NCBI RefSeq assembly: GCF_014172375.1 | Contig: NZ_WNXD01000001.1 | Span: 434,001 to 498,000 of the forward strand | Source of the DNA: Pedobacter planticolens | GTDB taxonomy: Bacteria > Bacteroidota > Bacteroidia > Sphingobacteriales > Sphingobacteriaceae | Length of the DNA: 64,000 nt | Direction of reading: 5' to 3' | Shown here: one piece after another, positions 35,353-44,352 of the stretch | How positions within the stretch are numbered: position 1 is the first letter of the stretch | How the letters are laid out: each line of letters opens with the position of its first letter | Made by a program: the position numbers and the translations under genes | Notes under the pieces: model-generated | What the model was told of the DNA's origin: nothing | The model's input: the letters and a program-made list of their open reading frames with translations, nothing else | Database searches by the model: none

Positions 35353-37287
35353 TTATCTAGTTAATAAAACCCAGCCAGAATATATTTTAAAATCTTCATT
35401 TAAATAAAGTGTGTAATAATAAACTCCTGTTGGCAAGTTTTTACCATGAGATTTTCCATCCCACGGTTGTGGATTTGTACTTTCAAAAACTAACTGTCCA
35501 TTTCTGTTCACTACTTTTAATTTCGGATTACTAAATGCGGCTATCGCTGGAATATTCCAAGTATCATTAATTCCATCTCCGTTAGGTGTAAACGTATTCG
35601 GTATTTCTATTTTTGGATAAACCTTTACGAATACTTCATCTGTACTTACATTGCAATTAGAACTTACTGTTAGTGTATACGTGATATCATTGGGAGGGGT
35701 TGCAATTGGATTGAGTTTTGTTGGATCATCTAAATAATCAGTAGGCGACCATGCATAAGTAATATTATCGCCTGTGGCATTTCCTTTCAATGTAACGGAT
35801 TGACCAAGAAATACTTTTTTATCTTCTCCAGCATTTGCTGATGCATTTTTTAAAACAGTAATTAGTATTTCTTTAGTGGTAGAGCAAGTGCCGTTTGAAA
35901 CTTTTACAGTGTACGTTGTGGTTTGTTTTGGGGTTGCAAATGGGGTTGCAATATTTGGATTTGATAAGCCTTCAGTGGGTAACCAAGTGTATGTTGAACC
36001 TCCACTAGCAATTAATTCGACACTTTCATTTTCACAAATTGTGGCTGTTGCAATATTTGTATTCGCAATAACCTGTGGTAAAACTTGCACTTGAGTTTGA
36101 CTTGTATTTGAACAACCTGAAGCATTAAAAACAGTGACGGTATATGTACCACTTGAGTTTGTGCTTACATTTGGTATAATTGGATTTTGAAATGGAGAAG
36201 TAAATCCATTTGGTCCAGTCCAACTAAATGAAACACCCTGATTTACATTTAACTGAATATCTGAACCAACACAAGCTGCACCACTATTACTCGCAATAGG
36301 GTTGGGCTTATCATTTACATTGATAGTTATTGGCGTTGAGATAACTCTGCAACTTGTAGAATTGATGTTTCCACTTTCTGAAACCAGAACCTGATATTTG
36401 TAATTCCCTGTTGTAGCATTTACAAATGCAACAGTTAAATCTGCTGTTTGTGAACCTGGTTTATTGCTATTGACCCATGTTGTTCCATTATATTCTTGCC
36501 ATTGAAATTGTGGTGAATTGTAAACTCCAGCAGACACTTTAGCAGACAGGATTAATGTCTTTGTATCTGCTACACAAATATTTGCTACATTGTTTGTAAA
36601 GTTGTTAGCATTTGTAACTGTGGATGTGATTACTGGTCCACAAGCTCTGAAAGTGATGTCGTCAATGCCTAAGTCATTTCCGTTACCACCTGGATTTTCG
36701 TTAGTCATTATCAACTTAATTACACCCAAATTAGATGGTGTTTTAAATGTTCCACCTCTTTTTATCCAATCTATAGCTGAACCTTCTGGAATATCTCCTG
36801 TTGAAAAATCTGCACCTGGAATGGCTAAACCATTATTTGTTATGGTAAATCTTATGTTTGGTTTAACACCACTGTTTCTTAAAATATTGATGATAAAGGC
36901 TGCAAATTCATAAGTGGTATTAGGGCAAAGCTGGCTTGTAATTTCTGATTGATAAAATATGCCCTTATTTAAATCTGCATTTACTACCATAAAATAACCA
37001 TCCGGATCGTTTGGAGTATGATTTACTATATTTTGATGCCATCCGGAATTTAGACCTGCGGTTGTTTTAACAATTGTGTATTGTCCATCATTTGGATTGC
37101 CAGCTATGTAAAAATAGCCCGTTTCAGAAACTGATGCACCAAATTGTGGTAATCCTCTTCCAAAATCTGTTCCTGCTCCAGCAATAGCGTCGCCTAAAGC
37201 TCCATTACATAACACTTGAGCATTAACTTCTGAAAACGAAAAAAATAAAATAAGCGCAATAAAATACTTGCGAAATGTTTGTGTCAA
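35353..37287 (-). CDS. Secreted T9SS substrate with PKD/Ig-like repeats and CHU_C domain
   Basis: The 644-residue protein has a signal peptide (about 1-23) and an N-terminal domain (about 24-215) with GDAIAGAGTDFGRGLPQ. Several PKD/Ig-like modules follow (about 225-555). The last 85 or so residues, TFTPNGDGINDTWNI to SGWVLLTR, are the CHU_C/gliding-motility-associated C-terminal domain, the type B sorting signal for the type IX secretion system. It should be exported to the surface or the medium. It is monocistronic. Confidence 0.92.
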   Translation of the reverse strand: MTQTFRKYFIALILFFSFSEVNAQVLCNGALGDAIAGAGTDFGRGLPQFGASVSETGYFYIAGNPNDGQYTIVKTTAGLNSGWHQNIVNHTPNDPDGYFMVVNADLNKGIFYQSEITSQLCPNTTYEFAAFIINILRNSGVKPNIRFTITNNGLAIPGADFSTGDIPEGSAIDWIKRGGTFKTPSNLGVIKLIMTNENPGGNGNDLGIDDITFRACGPVITSTVTNANNFTNNVANICVADTKTLILSAKVSAGVYNSPQFQWQEYNGTTWVNSNKPGSQTADLTVAFVNATTGNYKYQVLVSESGNINSTSCRVISTPITINVNDKPNPIASNSGAACVGSDIQLNVNQGVSFSWTGPNGFTSPFQNPIIPNVSTNSSGTYTVTVFNASGCSNTSQTQVQVLPQVIANTNIATATICENESVELIASGGSTYTWLPTEGLSNPNIATPFATPKQTTTYTVKVSNGTCSTTKEILITVLKNASANAGEDKKVFLGQSVTLKGNATGDNITYAWSPTDYLDDPTKLNPIATPPNDITYTLTVSSNCNVSTDEVFVKVYPKIEIPNTFTPNGDGINDTWNIPAIAAFSNPKLKVVNRNGQLVFESTNPQPWDGKSHGKNLPTGVYYYTLYLNEDFKIYSGWVLLTR

Positions 37288-37386
37288 TTGCTATTTGATA
37301 AATTTTAAACAAAGTAGCAATTTTTTATGAGGCAAGGTTATTAGAATAACGATGTAGTGTTAATGTTGTGGTATTCTTTCTTGCTC

Positions 37387-38406
37387 TTATAACTTATTCA
37401 GAAATTCAATTGTATTTACATTATCGGCATAGTCCCAAAGTTTAGGGTTTTGACTTTGACCAAATCCAATTTTTTCTTTGTTTATCTCTAATGGAAGATT
37501 AGAAACTACACATTGAATTTGTTCATCTTGTGTATTTAATTTTGCTTCAACATCTTTAACAGAGCTATATTCTTCGTAAAATAGAACTGCCAGGGGCGAT
37601 ACAAAAGTTTCATCCTCTTTCACCAAAATAAAACCATTATCAAAATGTTTTACGCCATTAACCAAGTAAATGGATTTGTTGTAATCGTAATTATTATTGT
37701 ACTTGAAATGATTAATAATTGGTTGGTATTTCTCTATCGGCTCAAAGAAATTCTTTAAATCGTAATTTTCTGGAACGTAAATTTTAGATACATTTCTACA
37801 TCCTAGTCCGAAATAATCAAAAATATCGTGACCTAGACTTTCTAATTCTGTTGTTGTTTCATTGCCACTTAAAACGGCTACGCTATTTCTATTTTTACGA
37901 ATAATGTTAGGCACTTTACCAAAATAATAGTCGAAATAACGAGAAGTGTTGTTGCTGCCAGTGGCGATAATAGCATCAAAATCTTTTAATCGCTCTGCAT
38001 ATTCTATATGATTTGCCAGTTCTGGTTCAAAAGAAATTAATTGTTTTAGTAATGCAGGCAATAATTTATCATCAGATGATGACATTTTAATTAATGCGAT
38101 ATTTCCAGTTGCTAATATACAAAGTACATCGTGGAAACCCACTAAAGGAATGTTGCCGGCTAAAATTAATCCTACTTTTTTAGGGTGCTCACTTGGGTGA
38201 ATATTCTTAAACCATTGCTCTAAATCGTCATTATTAAGCATATTACTTAAGGATGTAAGTGCTTTTTCTACTTCCTCTGGAGTAAACCAAGCATTGCTAT
38301 GACAGGCATATTCTACTATTGCATTGAATTCTGGACTAGGCTTAGCCATAAACTCGCTGAGCTTTTTTAACGCAATAATTAATTTTCCTTTGGTAAGTGA
38401 TGACAT
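37387..38406 (-). CDS. LuxC-family acyl-CoA reductase
   Basis: The 339-residue protein has LuxC features: KVGLILAGNIPLVGFHDVLCIL (about 95-117), SSSDDKLLP, AIIATGSNNTSRYFDYYFGK and the Cys site FGLGCRNVSKIYVPE. The family reduces acyl-CoA to aldehyde through a thioester on Cys. The start at 38406 (MSSLTKGKL) is chosen; an upstream ATG at 38466 would add 20 residues that overlap the divergent ferredoxin promoter. No luxAB genes accompany it, so luminescence is not suggested. Confidence 0.88.
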   Translation of the reverse strand: MSSLTKGKLIIALKKLSEFMAKPSPEFNAIVEYACHSNAWFTPEEVEKALTSLSNMLNNDDLEQWFKNIHPSEHPKKVGLILAGNIPLVGFHDVLCILATGNIALIKMSSSDDKLLPALLKQLISFEPELANHIEYAERLKDFDAIIATGSNNTSRYFDYYFGKVPNIIRKNRNSVAVLSGNETTTELESLGHDIFDYFGLGCRNVSKIYVPENYDLKNFFEPIEKYQPIINHFKYNNNYDYNKSIYLVNGVKHFDNGFILVKEDETFVSPLAVLFYEEYSSVKDVEAKLNTQDEQIQCVVSNLPLEINKEKIGFGQSQNPKLWDYADNVNTIEFLNKL

Positions 38407-38434
38407 ATTTAGAACTATTATAAATGAATATGTG

Positions 38435-38442
38435 TTATATTT
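38435..38442 (+). promoter_or_regulatory. -7 element of the ferredoxin gene
   Basis: TATATTTG fits TAnnTTTG and lies 41 nt before the ATG at 38484, in the 77-bp region between divergent luxC-like and ferredoxin genes. Confidence 0.5.
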
Positions 38443-38483
38443 GCAGTGCAAAGGTAAACTTAGCAATAGATTTATACGAAGAC

Positions 38484-38834
38484 ATGGCGATTAAAATAAC
38501 AGACGAATGCATTAATTGTGGAGCATGTGAGCCTGAATGCCCAAATAATGCAATATACGATGCAGGTACAGCCTGGAGATTTTCTGATGGTACTAATTTA
38601 GATGGTATCATTGATTTTGGTGGACAACAGATAGATGCTGGCGCTTCGCAAGAGGCCGTTTCTGATGAGGTTTACTATATTGTTTCTGACAAATGTACAG
38701 AGTGCAAAGGTTTTCATGATGAGCCACAATGTGCTGCGGTTTGCCCAGTAGATTGCTGTATTGATGATGAAGATGTTCGTGAAACGGAAGAAGAATTATT
38801 AACTAAAAAAGCTTGGTTACACCAAGAGAATTAG
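38484..38834 (+). CDS. Ferredoxin with two 4Fe-4S clusters
   Basis: The 116-residue protein has the two cluster motifs CINCGACEPECPN and CTECKGFHDEPQCAAVCP. The 9-residue spacing inside the second motif is typical of YfhL/Alvin-type ferredoxins. It is an electron carrier for an unknown partner; the divergent acyl-CoA reductase is a candidate. The start at 38484 precedes the conserved MAIKITDEC. Confidence 0.93.
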   Translation: MAIKITDECINCGACEPECPNNAIYDAGTAWRFSDGTNLDGIIDFGGQQIDAGASQEAVSDEVYYIVSDKCTECKGFHDEPQCAAVCPVDCCIDDEDVRETEEELLTKKAWLHQEN

Positions 38835-38885
38835 TCTTGAGTTATTAGTCAATAGTCTTGAGACTTGACTGATTCAAAAAATAAA

Positions 38886-38926
38886 AAACAAAAAAGAGAT
38901 GCAATTATGTGTCTCTTTTTTTGTTT
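38886..38926. terminator. Hairpin terminator between ferredoxin and uspA
   Basis: AAACAAAAAAGAGA pairs with TCTCTTTTTTTGTTT around a loop, with one bulge. The T run follows on the plus strand, and on the minus strand an equivalent T run exists. It serves the convergent ferredoxin and Usp genes. The flanking 38835-38964 region has AGTC/GACTT words related to those at 13640-13716. Confidence 0.7.
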
Positions 38927-38964
38927 AAATGGGATTTGACTTTGGACTAGTGAATCAAGACTTA

Positions 38965-39408
38965 TTAATCCTTATTAGGTACAATTAAAACGGGGCAGGC
39001 GGATTTTCTTGCCACATGCTCTGCTACGCTTCCCATTAAAAAATGGTATAATCCAGTTCGGCCGTGTGTGCCAATTACAATTAATTCGGCTCCCCATTCT
39101 TCTGCTTGTTGGATAATGCCATGAGTTGCTGTATCTAAACTTGTTAAATACGTAGTTGGAATTCCATTTCCGTGTTTATGTGATATTTCTTTTAGTAAGG
39201 TTTGACTGTTTTCTTCGCTATTATCGTACATCTCCATAAAAACTGGAGCAAGCGTAAAATCTGGATTTACAGTTGCTGGAGCAGGTTCGATAATATTTAA
39301 AAGCGCTACTTCTGCACCAAATTTCTCTGCCATTTCGTAGCCTGTTTTTGCCGCCTTTTCAGAACATGTACTGTTATCTACAGCAATTAAAATTTTTTTA
39401 AAGTTCAT
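38965..39408 (-). CDS. Universal stress protein (UspA family)
   Basis: The 147-residue protein has the Usp core: N-terminal ILIAVDNSTCSEKAA and the ATP-binding motif GTHGRTGLYHFLMGSVAEHV (G-x2-G-x9-G-S, about 112-131), ending CPVLIVPNKD. ATP binding is expected. The trigger and partner are unknown. Confidence 0.93.
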   Translation of the reverse strand: MNFKKILIAVDNSTCSEKAAKTGYEMAEKFGAEVALLNIIEPAPATVNPDFTLAPVFMEMYDNSEENSQTLLKEISHKHGNGIPTTYLTSLDTATHGIIQQAEEWGAELIVIGTHGRTGLYHFLMGSVAEHVARKSACPVLIVPNKD

Positions 39409-39509
39409 GGCTCAGGCATTTAAGTTTAACTACATAAAAATAACAAATTTTGAATGCAAATGTTTGGTTATGACTGTTATTACTTATTTTTATGGCATAT
39501 ATATAAAAT

Positions 39510-40289
39510 ATGGAAGTCTACCACGTTTGTCGAGTTGCCGTTGCACCAATAAGAAAAGAACCGTCTGATAGAAGTGAAATTGTATCGCAATTATTATTTG
39601 GGGATAGGGTTGAGGTTTTAGAAAAAACTGAAAAATGGTGTCTGATTAAAACTCTTCATGATAATTACGAAGGTTGGATGGATTATAAGCAGCTTGAAAA
39701 GATTTCTCATTTGCAGTTTGCTAAAGAAAAAAGCCATGCGTATGTTACGCCAGCTCAACTTAATAATACTTTAATTGCGAAAGATGGAAGTGCTTATTAT
39801 TTAAGCGCAGGGAGTACGTTACCTTTTTATCAAGATGGTTTTTGTTATTTAGGAGATGAAAAATTTGAGGTAAAATTTACTCCGGTACTTCCTGATAAGA
39901 CAAATTTTAAAGCAAAAGTTGAAAAAACAGCTCAATTTTTTGAGAACTCACCTTATTTATGGGGTGGTAGAACTTTATTTGGTATAGACTGCTCTGGTTT
40001 TGTACAAGCTGTTTATAAATTAAATGGGTTACAACTTAAAAGAGATGCATCTCAACAGGCAGAACAAGGTAAATTAGTCGATTTCCTAGCTTCTGCTCAA
40101 TTAGGCGATTTAGCTTTTTTTGATAACGAGGATGGGAAAATTACTCACGTAGGTTTAATGTTGAGTAATGATAAAATTATTCACGCTGCGGGAAAGGTAA
40201 GAATAGATCCAATTGATGATCAAGGAATTTACAATGCAGAATTAGGTAGATATACCCATAAATTAAGGATTATAAAAAGGTTCGTTTAG
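39510..40289 (+). CDS. NlpC/P60 peptidase with SH3-like domain
   Basis: The 259-residue protein has an N-terminal bacterial SH3 domain (about 1-65, with DRVEVLEKTEKWCLIKT), a linker, and a C-terminal NlpC/P60 domain. The catalytic residues are in IDCSGFVQAVY (Cys about 168), THVGLMLS (His) and IIHAAGKVRID (His). It should cut gamma-D-glutamyl-diaminopimelate links in peptidoglycan peptides. No signal peptide is visible, so it may act on recycled muropeptides in the cytoplasm. Confidence 0.92.
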   Translation: MEVYHVCRVAVAPIRKEPSDRSEIVSQLLFGDRVEVLEKTEKWCLIKTLHDNYEGWMDYKQLEKISHLQFAKEKSHAYVTPAQLNNTLIAKDGSAYYLSAGSTLPFYQDGFCYLGDEKFEVKFTPVLPDKTNFKAKVEKTAQFFENSPYLWGGRTLFGIDCSGFVQAVYKLNGLQLKRDASQQAEQGKLVDFLASAQLGDLAFFDNEDGKITHVGLMLSNDKIIHAAGKVRIDPIDDQGIYNAELGRYTHKLRIIKRFV

Positions 40290-40303
40290 AGAGTTGTCAA
40301 ACT

Positions 40304-40957
40304 CTATCCTATCAATTCCTTCATCAATTTATCGAAATTAGTTTTAAGCTCGGCTAGTTCTTCTTCAACTTTTGTTAAACGTTCTTCTAAATCACTAGTA
40401 GATTTTGGACTTTCATCTGCAATATATTCTTCTTCGAAAGTTTCTATATCACCAGCAAACAAATGCATATAACGTTGCTCTTTTTGTCCAGGTTTACGAG
40501 GTAATTGTTTAATATAGGTAGGTTCTTCGGAAGCTAATTTTTCTAAAACTTGCTGAACTTCTTCTAAAGTTTCAAATTCATATAATCTTCCAGAATTGGT
40601 GTTGATTTCACCAGGAGTTTGTGGTCCGCGTAAAAATAACAAGCACATCACCGCAACTTCTGAGGGTAACACAGGGAATACGATGGCGAAATTATGTTTG
40701 TACTTTATGTTTCTAATCGAACCGCCAGTTGCAGTAGAAATTAATCCAGCAATTTTTAAAGAATTGAGCGCAGTAGTTATTGTAGAATCATCATATTGAA
40801 CAACAGGTTTACGTGATGTTTTTTGATTGCAAGCAGCAGCTAAACCGTTCAATGTCATTGGATAATAATCTGGCGTAGTTTTGCATTTCTCCATCAAAGC
40901 GCCTAAAACTCTTATTTGGGCTGTATCTAAAACTGGTAATTTCGTTGGTGTGTCCAT
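40304..40957 (-). CDS. YceH-family (DUF480) winged-helix protein
   Basis: The 217-residue protein has the DUF480 pattern of two winged-helix domains: QIRVLGALMEKCKTTPDYYPMTLNGL, then KPVVQYDDSTITTALNSL, and LLFLRGPQTPGEINTNSGRLYEFETLEEV. It ends with a coiled-coil tail (LEERLTKVEEELAELKTNFDKLM). The function of YceH is not established; DNA binding is likely. Confidence 0.92.
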   Translation of the reverse strand: MDTPTKLPVLDTAQIRVLGALMEKCKTTPDYYPMTLNGLAAACNQKTSRKPVVQYDDSTITTALNSLKIAGLISTATGGSIRNIKYKHNFAIVFPVLPSEVAVMCLLFLRGPQTPGEINTNSGRLYEFETLEEVQQVLEKLASEEPTYIKQLPRKPGQKEQRYMHLFAGDIETFEEEYIADESPKSTSDLEERLTKVEEELAELKTNFDKLMKELIG

Positions 40958-41050
40958 AAGGCTAAAGATAAAATATCCATGGTTAAAATTTATATTTTAT
41001 GGAAAATCTATGAAAAAAGTATCTTTTGTGTATAACTTAGACAAAACACT

Positions 41051-41767
41051 ATGCAAAACTTTAAAATTACTGTTTCAAAACCTTGTTCAGAAAACTGGGA
41101 AAGTATGAAGCCGCTTGAAAAAGGTAGGTTTTGTGATAGTTGTGAAAAGGAAGTAATTGATTTTACAAAATTTACTAATCAAGAACTTGCAAGTTGGTTT
41201 AAACAAGATAAAGGAATGAGTTGTGGCAGGTTAAATCCAGCACAATTAAATCATTTAATTGTGCCAAAATCAAACTTCTCATTAAAAATTTTCAAGCCGA
41301 GTTTAATCGCAGCTTCAATGATTGCATTTTTAAGTTTCCCTAAGTTAAGTGTTGCACATACAAAACTATATTATCCAACTTTTTTATTTGAGGATAAAAC
41401 AAAATCACCAGTTACTATAACTATTCAAAAAACTGATTCTAATATTGTAATAAAAGGCAGGGTGATTGATAATGAAGATAAACAGCCTGTAGTTGGTTTG
41501 TTTATTGCTATTAAGGGTGGTAAAGTAATTGGGACTACTGATGTTAAAGGTAATTTTGAAATTAAATTAGATAGAGCAAAATTTTCAAAAAAAACAATAT
41601 TGGAATTTCGTTATCTAGGCTATGAAACCAAAGAATTCAAACTGAATTTGAATAAACATAATCCTATATTTATCGAGATGAAGGTCTCAGCTTTGATACT
41701 TGGAGGTATAGCTATTATTAGAGAGAAAAGCTTGTTTGAAAAGATTCAAGAGTTCTTTAATGTCTAA
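41051..41767 (+). CDS. Membrane protein with N-terminal Cys domain and CarboxypepD_reg-like domain
   Basis: The 238-residue protein has an N-terminal domain of about 70 residues with four Cys (KPCSENW, RFCDSCEKEVIDF, GMSCGRL). One membrane helix follows (about 91-110), then an external carboxypeptidase-regulatory-like beta domain (IKGRVIDNEDKQPVVG to LEFRYLGYET). The layout C-x16-C-x2-C-x30-C suggests a small metal site facing the cytoplasm. The 3' end overlaps the convergent WD40 gene by 4 bp. Similar architectures occur in Bacteroidota, and their role is unknown to me. Confidence 0.8.
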   Translation: MQNFKITVSKPCSENWESMKPLEKGRFCDSCEKEVIDFTKFTNQELASWFKQDKGMSCGRLNPAQLNHLIVPKSNFSLKIFKPSLIAASMIAFLSFPKLSVAHTKLYYPTFLFEDKTKSPVTITIQKTDSNIVIKGRVIDNEDKQPVVGLFIAIKGGKVIGTTDVKGNFEIKLDRAKFSKKTILEFRYLGYETKEFKLNLNKHNPIFIEMKVSALILGGIAIIREKSLFEKIQEFFNV

Positions 41768-42663
41768 CCTTCTATCTGCCAAACCATTACTTTTCTATCA
41801 TCTCCTGTAGAAATCAAGTATTTCCCATCGTTACTCCAACTAATTTTATTGATAGAATGGGTATGTCCAATTCCCGCTTTTTCCAAACTTAAAATTTTAT
41901 AGAGTTTGAAGTTTTCAGCATCCCATATTTTAATACTTTTATCCTGACTACTGGTTGCAAAATAGGGCAAAGTTGGATGGAAAGCAATGTTGTAAATGGT
42001 AAATAGATGCGCTGGGATAGTTTGTGTCAACACATAACTTGGTAAACTCCATATATTTAATTGCGCATCTCGGCTGCCCGAAATTAAATATTTTCCTGCT
42101 GGGTGATATGCTAAAGAGGTTACAGGTAATTTATGACCTTCTAAAGTCTGTTTTAAACTATAATCTGCTAAATTGTAAATGCGGACTAAGTGATCTTTGC
42201 AACCAAAGGCGATTTCAGTTTCGTCGGGAGAAATAGCAATACATCTAACGGTATCATAAGCTACTTGAAAACGATAAATTTCAGTAAAATCTTTTAACGA
42301 CCAAACTGCGACAGTGCCATCTTCTCCTGTGGTTAATAATTCATTTTTACTTTTGATAGTTTTTATATCAAAAATAGGTTTTGCATGTGCATTTACACGA
42401 GCTATAACTTTCTGTTCTATAAAATCATACACACTAAATGCACCACTTCTTTCGCCAATAAATAGTTGATTATTGTAATTGTGTAATGCATAAACAGAAC
42501 TCTGAACAGGCACTTTAACCATTACAAACGCCATTTTTTTAAGCGACCATTCAACAACTCCTTTATCGTTCCCTGCACTAAAAAAGATACCTGCCTTATC
42601 AGAATTTGCTAAAGCATAAACAGGGTTTTGATGACCAGAAAAGGTTTGTAGGTGTTTAAGCAT
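41764..42663 (-). CDS. WD40-repeat protein
   Basis: The 299-residue protein is made of about seven WD40 repeats (FSGHQNPVYALA, VNAHAKPIFDIKT, LEGHKLPVTSLAYHP, IPAHLFTIYNIAFHP and so on, each closing with W-S, I-W or V-W). It should form one beta-propeller that binds other proteins. No signal peptide is seen. It starts 8 bp after hisIE, so it may be read through from the his operon; a functional link with histidine synthesis is not implied. Confidence 0.9.
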   Translation of the reverse strand: MLKHLQTFSGHQNPVYALANSDKAGIFFSAGNDKGVVEWSLKKMAFVMVKVPVQSSVYALHNYNNQLFIGERSGAFSVYDFIEQKVIARVNAHAKPIFDIKTIKSKNELLTTGEDGTVAVWSLKDFTEIYRFQVAYDTVRCIAISPDETEIAFGCKDHLVRIYNLADYSLKQTLEGHKLPVTSLAYHPAGKYLISGSRDAQLNIWSLPSYVLTQTIPAHLFTIYNIAFHPTLPYFATSSQDKSIKIWDAENFKLYKILSLEKAGIGHTHSINKISWSNDGKYLISTGDDRKVMVWQIEG

Positions 42664-42671
42664 AGGTTCGC

Positions 42672-43259
42672 CTATTTGTGTCTTTTCTCTAAATTCCTTG
42701 CAATATCTTGAACAGACAATCCTTTTTCTTTTAGTAAAAATAACAAATGAAAAACAAGATCAGATGCTTCGCCTATCAAATCTTCTTCAGTTTCTGCAAG
42801 AGCAGCAATAACAGTTTCTACACCTTCTTCACCAACCTTTTGCGCAATTTTATTTAATCCTTTTTTACGCATTTTATTAATGTATGAACCTTCAACTGGG
42901 TTTTCATATCTATCATTAATAATGTTTTCTAGCTCGAAAATAAAGTTTTGGTTATAGTCTGTTTTAAAGCAACTTCTACTTCCTGTATGACAAGTTGGTC
43001 CAACGGGATTTGCTTTGATTAATATTGTATCATTATCGCAATCAATATGAATAGATTTCACAAAAAGGAAATTTCCACTTTCTTCACCTTTAGTCCATAA
43101 ACGGTTTTTAGAACGAGAATAGAAAGTTACTTTGCCTTCGTTTTGTGTTTTTTCAAATGCTTCGGCATTCATGTAACCTAACATCAAAACCTCTAATGTT
43201 TGCTCATCTTGTATTACAACAGGAACTAAACCGTCTCCTTTATCAAAATCTATTTTCAT
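42672..43259 (-). CDS. hisIE: Bifunctional phosphoribosyl-AMP cyclohydrolase / phosphoribosyl-ATP pyrophosphatase
   Basis: The 195-residue fusion has the HisI part first, with the zinc/catalytic block [30 protein letters not shown] (about 68-97). The HisE part follows (about 105-195, with [13 protein letters not shown]). It does the second and third steps of histidine synthesis. Its start overlaps the hisF stop by 4 bp. Confidence 0.97.
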   Translation of the reverse strand: MKIDFDKGDGLVPVVIQDEQTLEVLMLGYMNAEAFEKTQNEGKVTFYSRSKNRLWTKGEESGNFLFVKSIHIDCDNDTILIKANPVGPTCHTGSRSCFKTDYNQNFIFELENIINDRYENPVEGSYINKMRKKGLNKIAQKVGEEGVETVIAALAETEEDLIGEASDLVFHLLFLLKEKGLSVQDIARNLEKRHK

Positions 43260-44011
43260 ATCCTTACTGGGATGTTATTTCTTTTTAATTCTTGTTTTAA
43301 ATCTGGTATTAATATCTCACCGTAGTGAAATACCGAAGCCGCTAATGCAGCATCAACTCCAGCTTTTTGGAAAACCTCTGTAAAATGTTCAGTTTTTCCC
43401 GCTCCGCCAGACGCGATGATAGGAATATTAATCATCTTATTTATTTTACCTAATAAATCGCAATCAAAACCTTGTTTGGTGCCATCGTGATCCATAGAAG
43501 TTAATAAAATTTCTCCAGCCCCTAAGTTTTCTGCTTGTTTAATCCAGCTTTCTGTTTCGAGTTCAGTAATTAATCGCCCGCCATTTAAATGGACAATGTT
43601 TTTGCCGTTAATATGTTTGGTGTCGACTGCTAAAACCACAAATTGTACTCCAAATGTTTTAGCTAAATCTTCAATTAACTGCGGGTTTTTTACTGCTGCC
43701 GAGTTAATGCTAATTTTATCTGCGCCAGCATTTAATAAAGCTTCAGCATCAGCAATTTCTGTAATACCACCACCAATTGTAAATGGAATGTTTAGTTGTC
43801 TTGCAACTGATTTTACCATTTCAATCATCGTTTTACGGCGTTCATGAGTAGCAGTTATATCTAAAAACACCAACTCATCTGCACCTTGTTTTGCATATTG
43901 TGCGGCGAGTTCTACAGGATCACCAGCATCACGCAAATCAACAAAGTTGATGCCTTTCACAGTACGGCCATCTTTTACATCAAGACAAGGGATTATTCTT
44001 TTTGAAAGCAT
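43256..44011 (-). CDS. hisF: Imidazole glycerol phosphate synthase cyclase subunit
   Basis: The 251-residue TIM barrel starts [20 protein letters not shown] with the catalytic Asp (about 11). It also has GGGI, the second catalytic Asp in VLAVDTK (about 130), and the C-terminal phosphate-binding ASGGAGK. HisF takes ammonia from HisH to make imidazole glycerol phosphate and AICAR. Confidence 0.98.
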   Translation of the reverse strand: MLSKRIIPCLDVKDGRTVKGINFVDLRDAGDPVELAAQYAKQGADELVFLDITATHERRKTMIEMVKSVARQLNIPFTIGGGITEIADAEALLNAGADKISINSAAVKNPQLIEDLAKTFGVQFVVLAVDTKHINGKNIVHLNGGRLITELETESWIKQAENLGAGEILLTSMDHDGTKQGFDCDLLGKINKMINIPIIASGGAGKTEHFTEVFQKAGVDAALAASVFHYGEILIPDLKQELKRNNIPVRI

Positions 44012-44071
44012 TAGTTTTATTGATGTTAAATTATTTTCTAAGTGAAAAGCAGGCAGTCTTTCTTAATTCCT

Positions 44072-44293
44072 TTATTTTTTTATTGTCAAAAACAATCCAA
44101 CTCCTCCTAAAAGCATACCAATTATTATGGACGGTATCCAGAAAACCATAGCATATTCTCCTAGTTTGATATCAAAAGAGCTATATTCTTCTCCTGTATT
44201 AGTAAATGAGGAAGCTGCAAATACGAACATTGAAATACCCAAAATGAATAGAAGTAATCCTAATATCAAGAATATTTTGCCTGTAACTTTCAT
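44072..44293 (-). CDS. Small membrane protein inside the his operon
   Basis: The 73-residue protein has two membrane helices (about 6-27 and 47-70) and a short loop (SSFTNTGEEYSSFDIKLGE). It lies between hisA and hisF, with 60-bp gaps either side, on the same strand. No family was recognised. It may be an insertion carried by the operon. Confidence 0.65.
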   Translation of the reverse strand: MKVTGKIFLILGLLLFILGISMFVFAASSFTNTGEEYSSFDIKLGEYAMVFWIPSIIIGMLLGGVGLFLTIKK

Positions 44294-44352
44294 TAAGATA
44301 AGATTTACTTTGGTAATGCTTTTAATTTATCAAGTTCCACAGTCTTCCTCAC

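Noticed and set aside
37387..38406. Luminescence operon
   Set aside because: LuxC-type reductase alone is not enough; luxA, luxB, luxD and luxE are absent.
40881..41108. Plus-strand 75-codon frame between YceH and the CarboxypepD gene
   Set aside because: It lies over the start of YceH on the other strand and runs out of frame into the next gene; no signal of its own.
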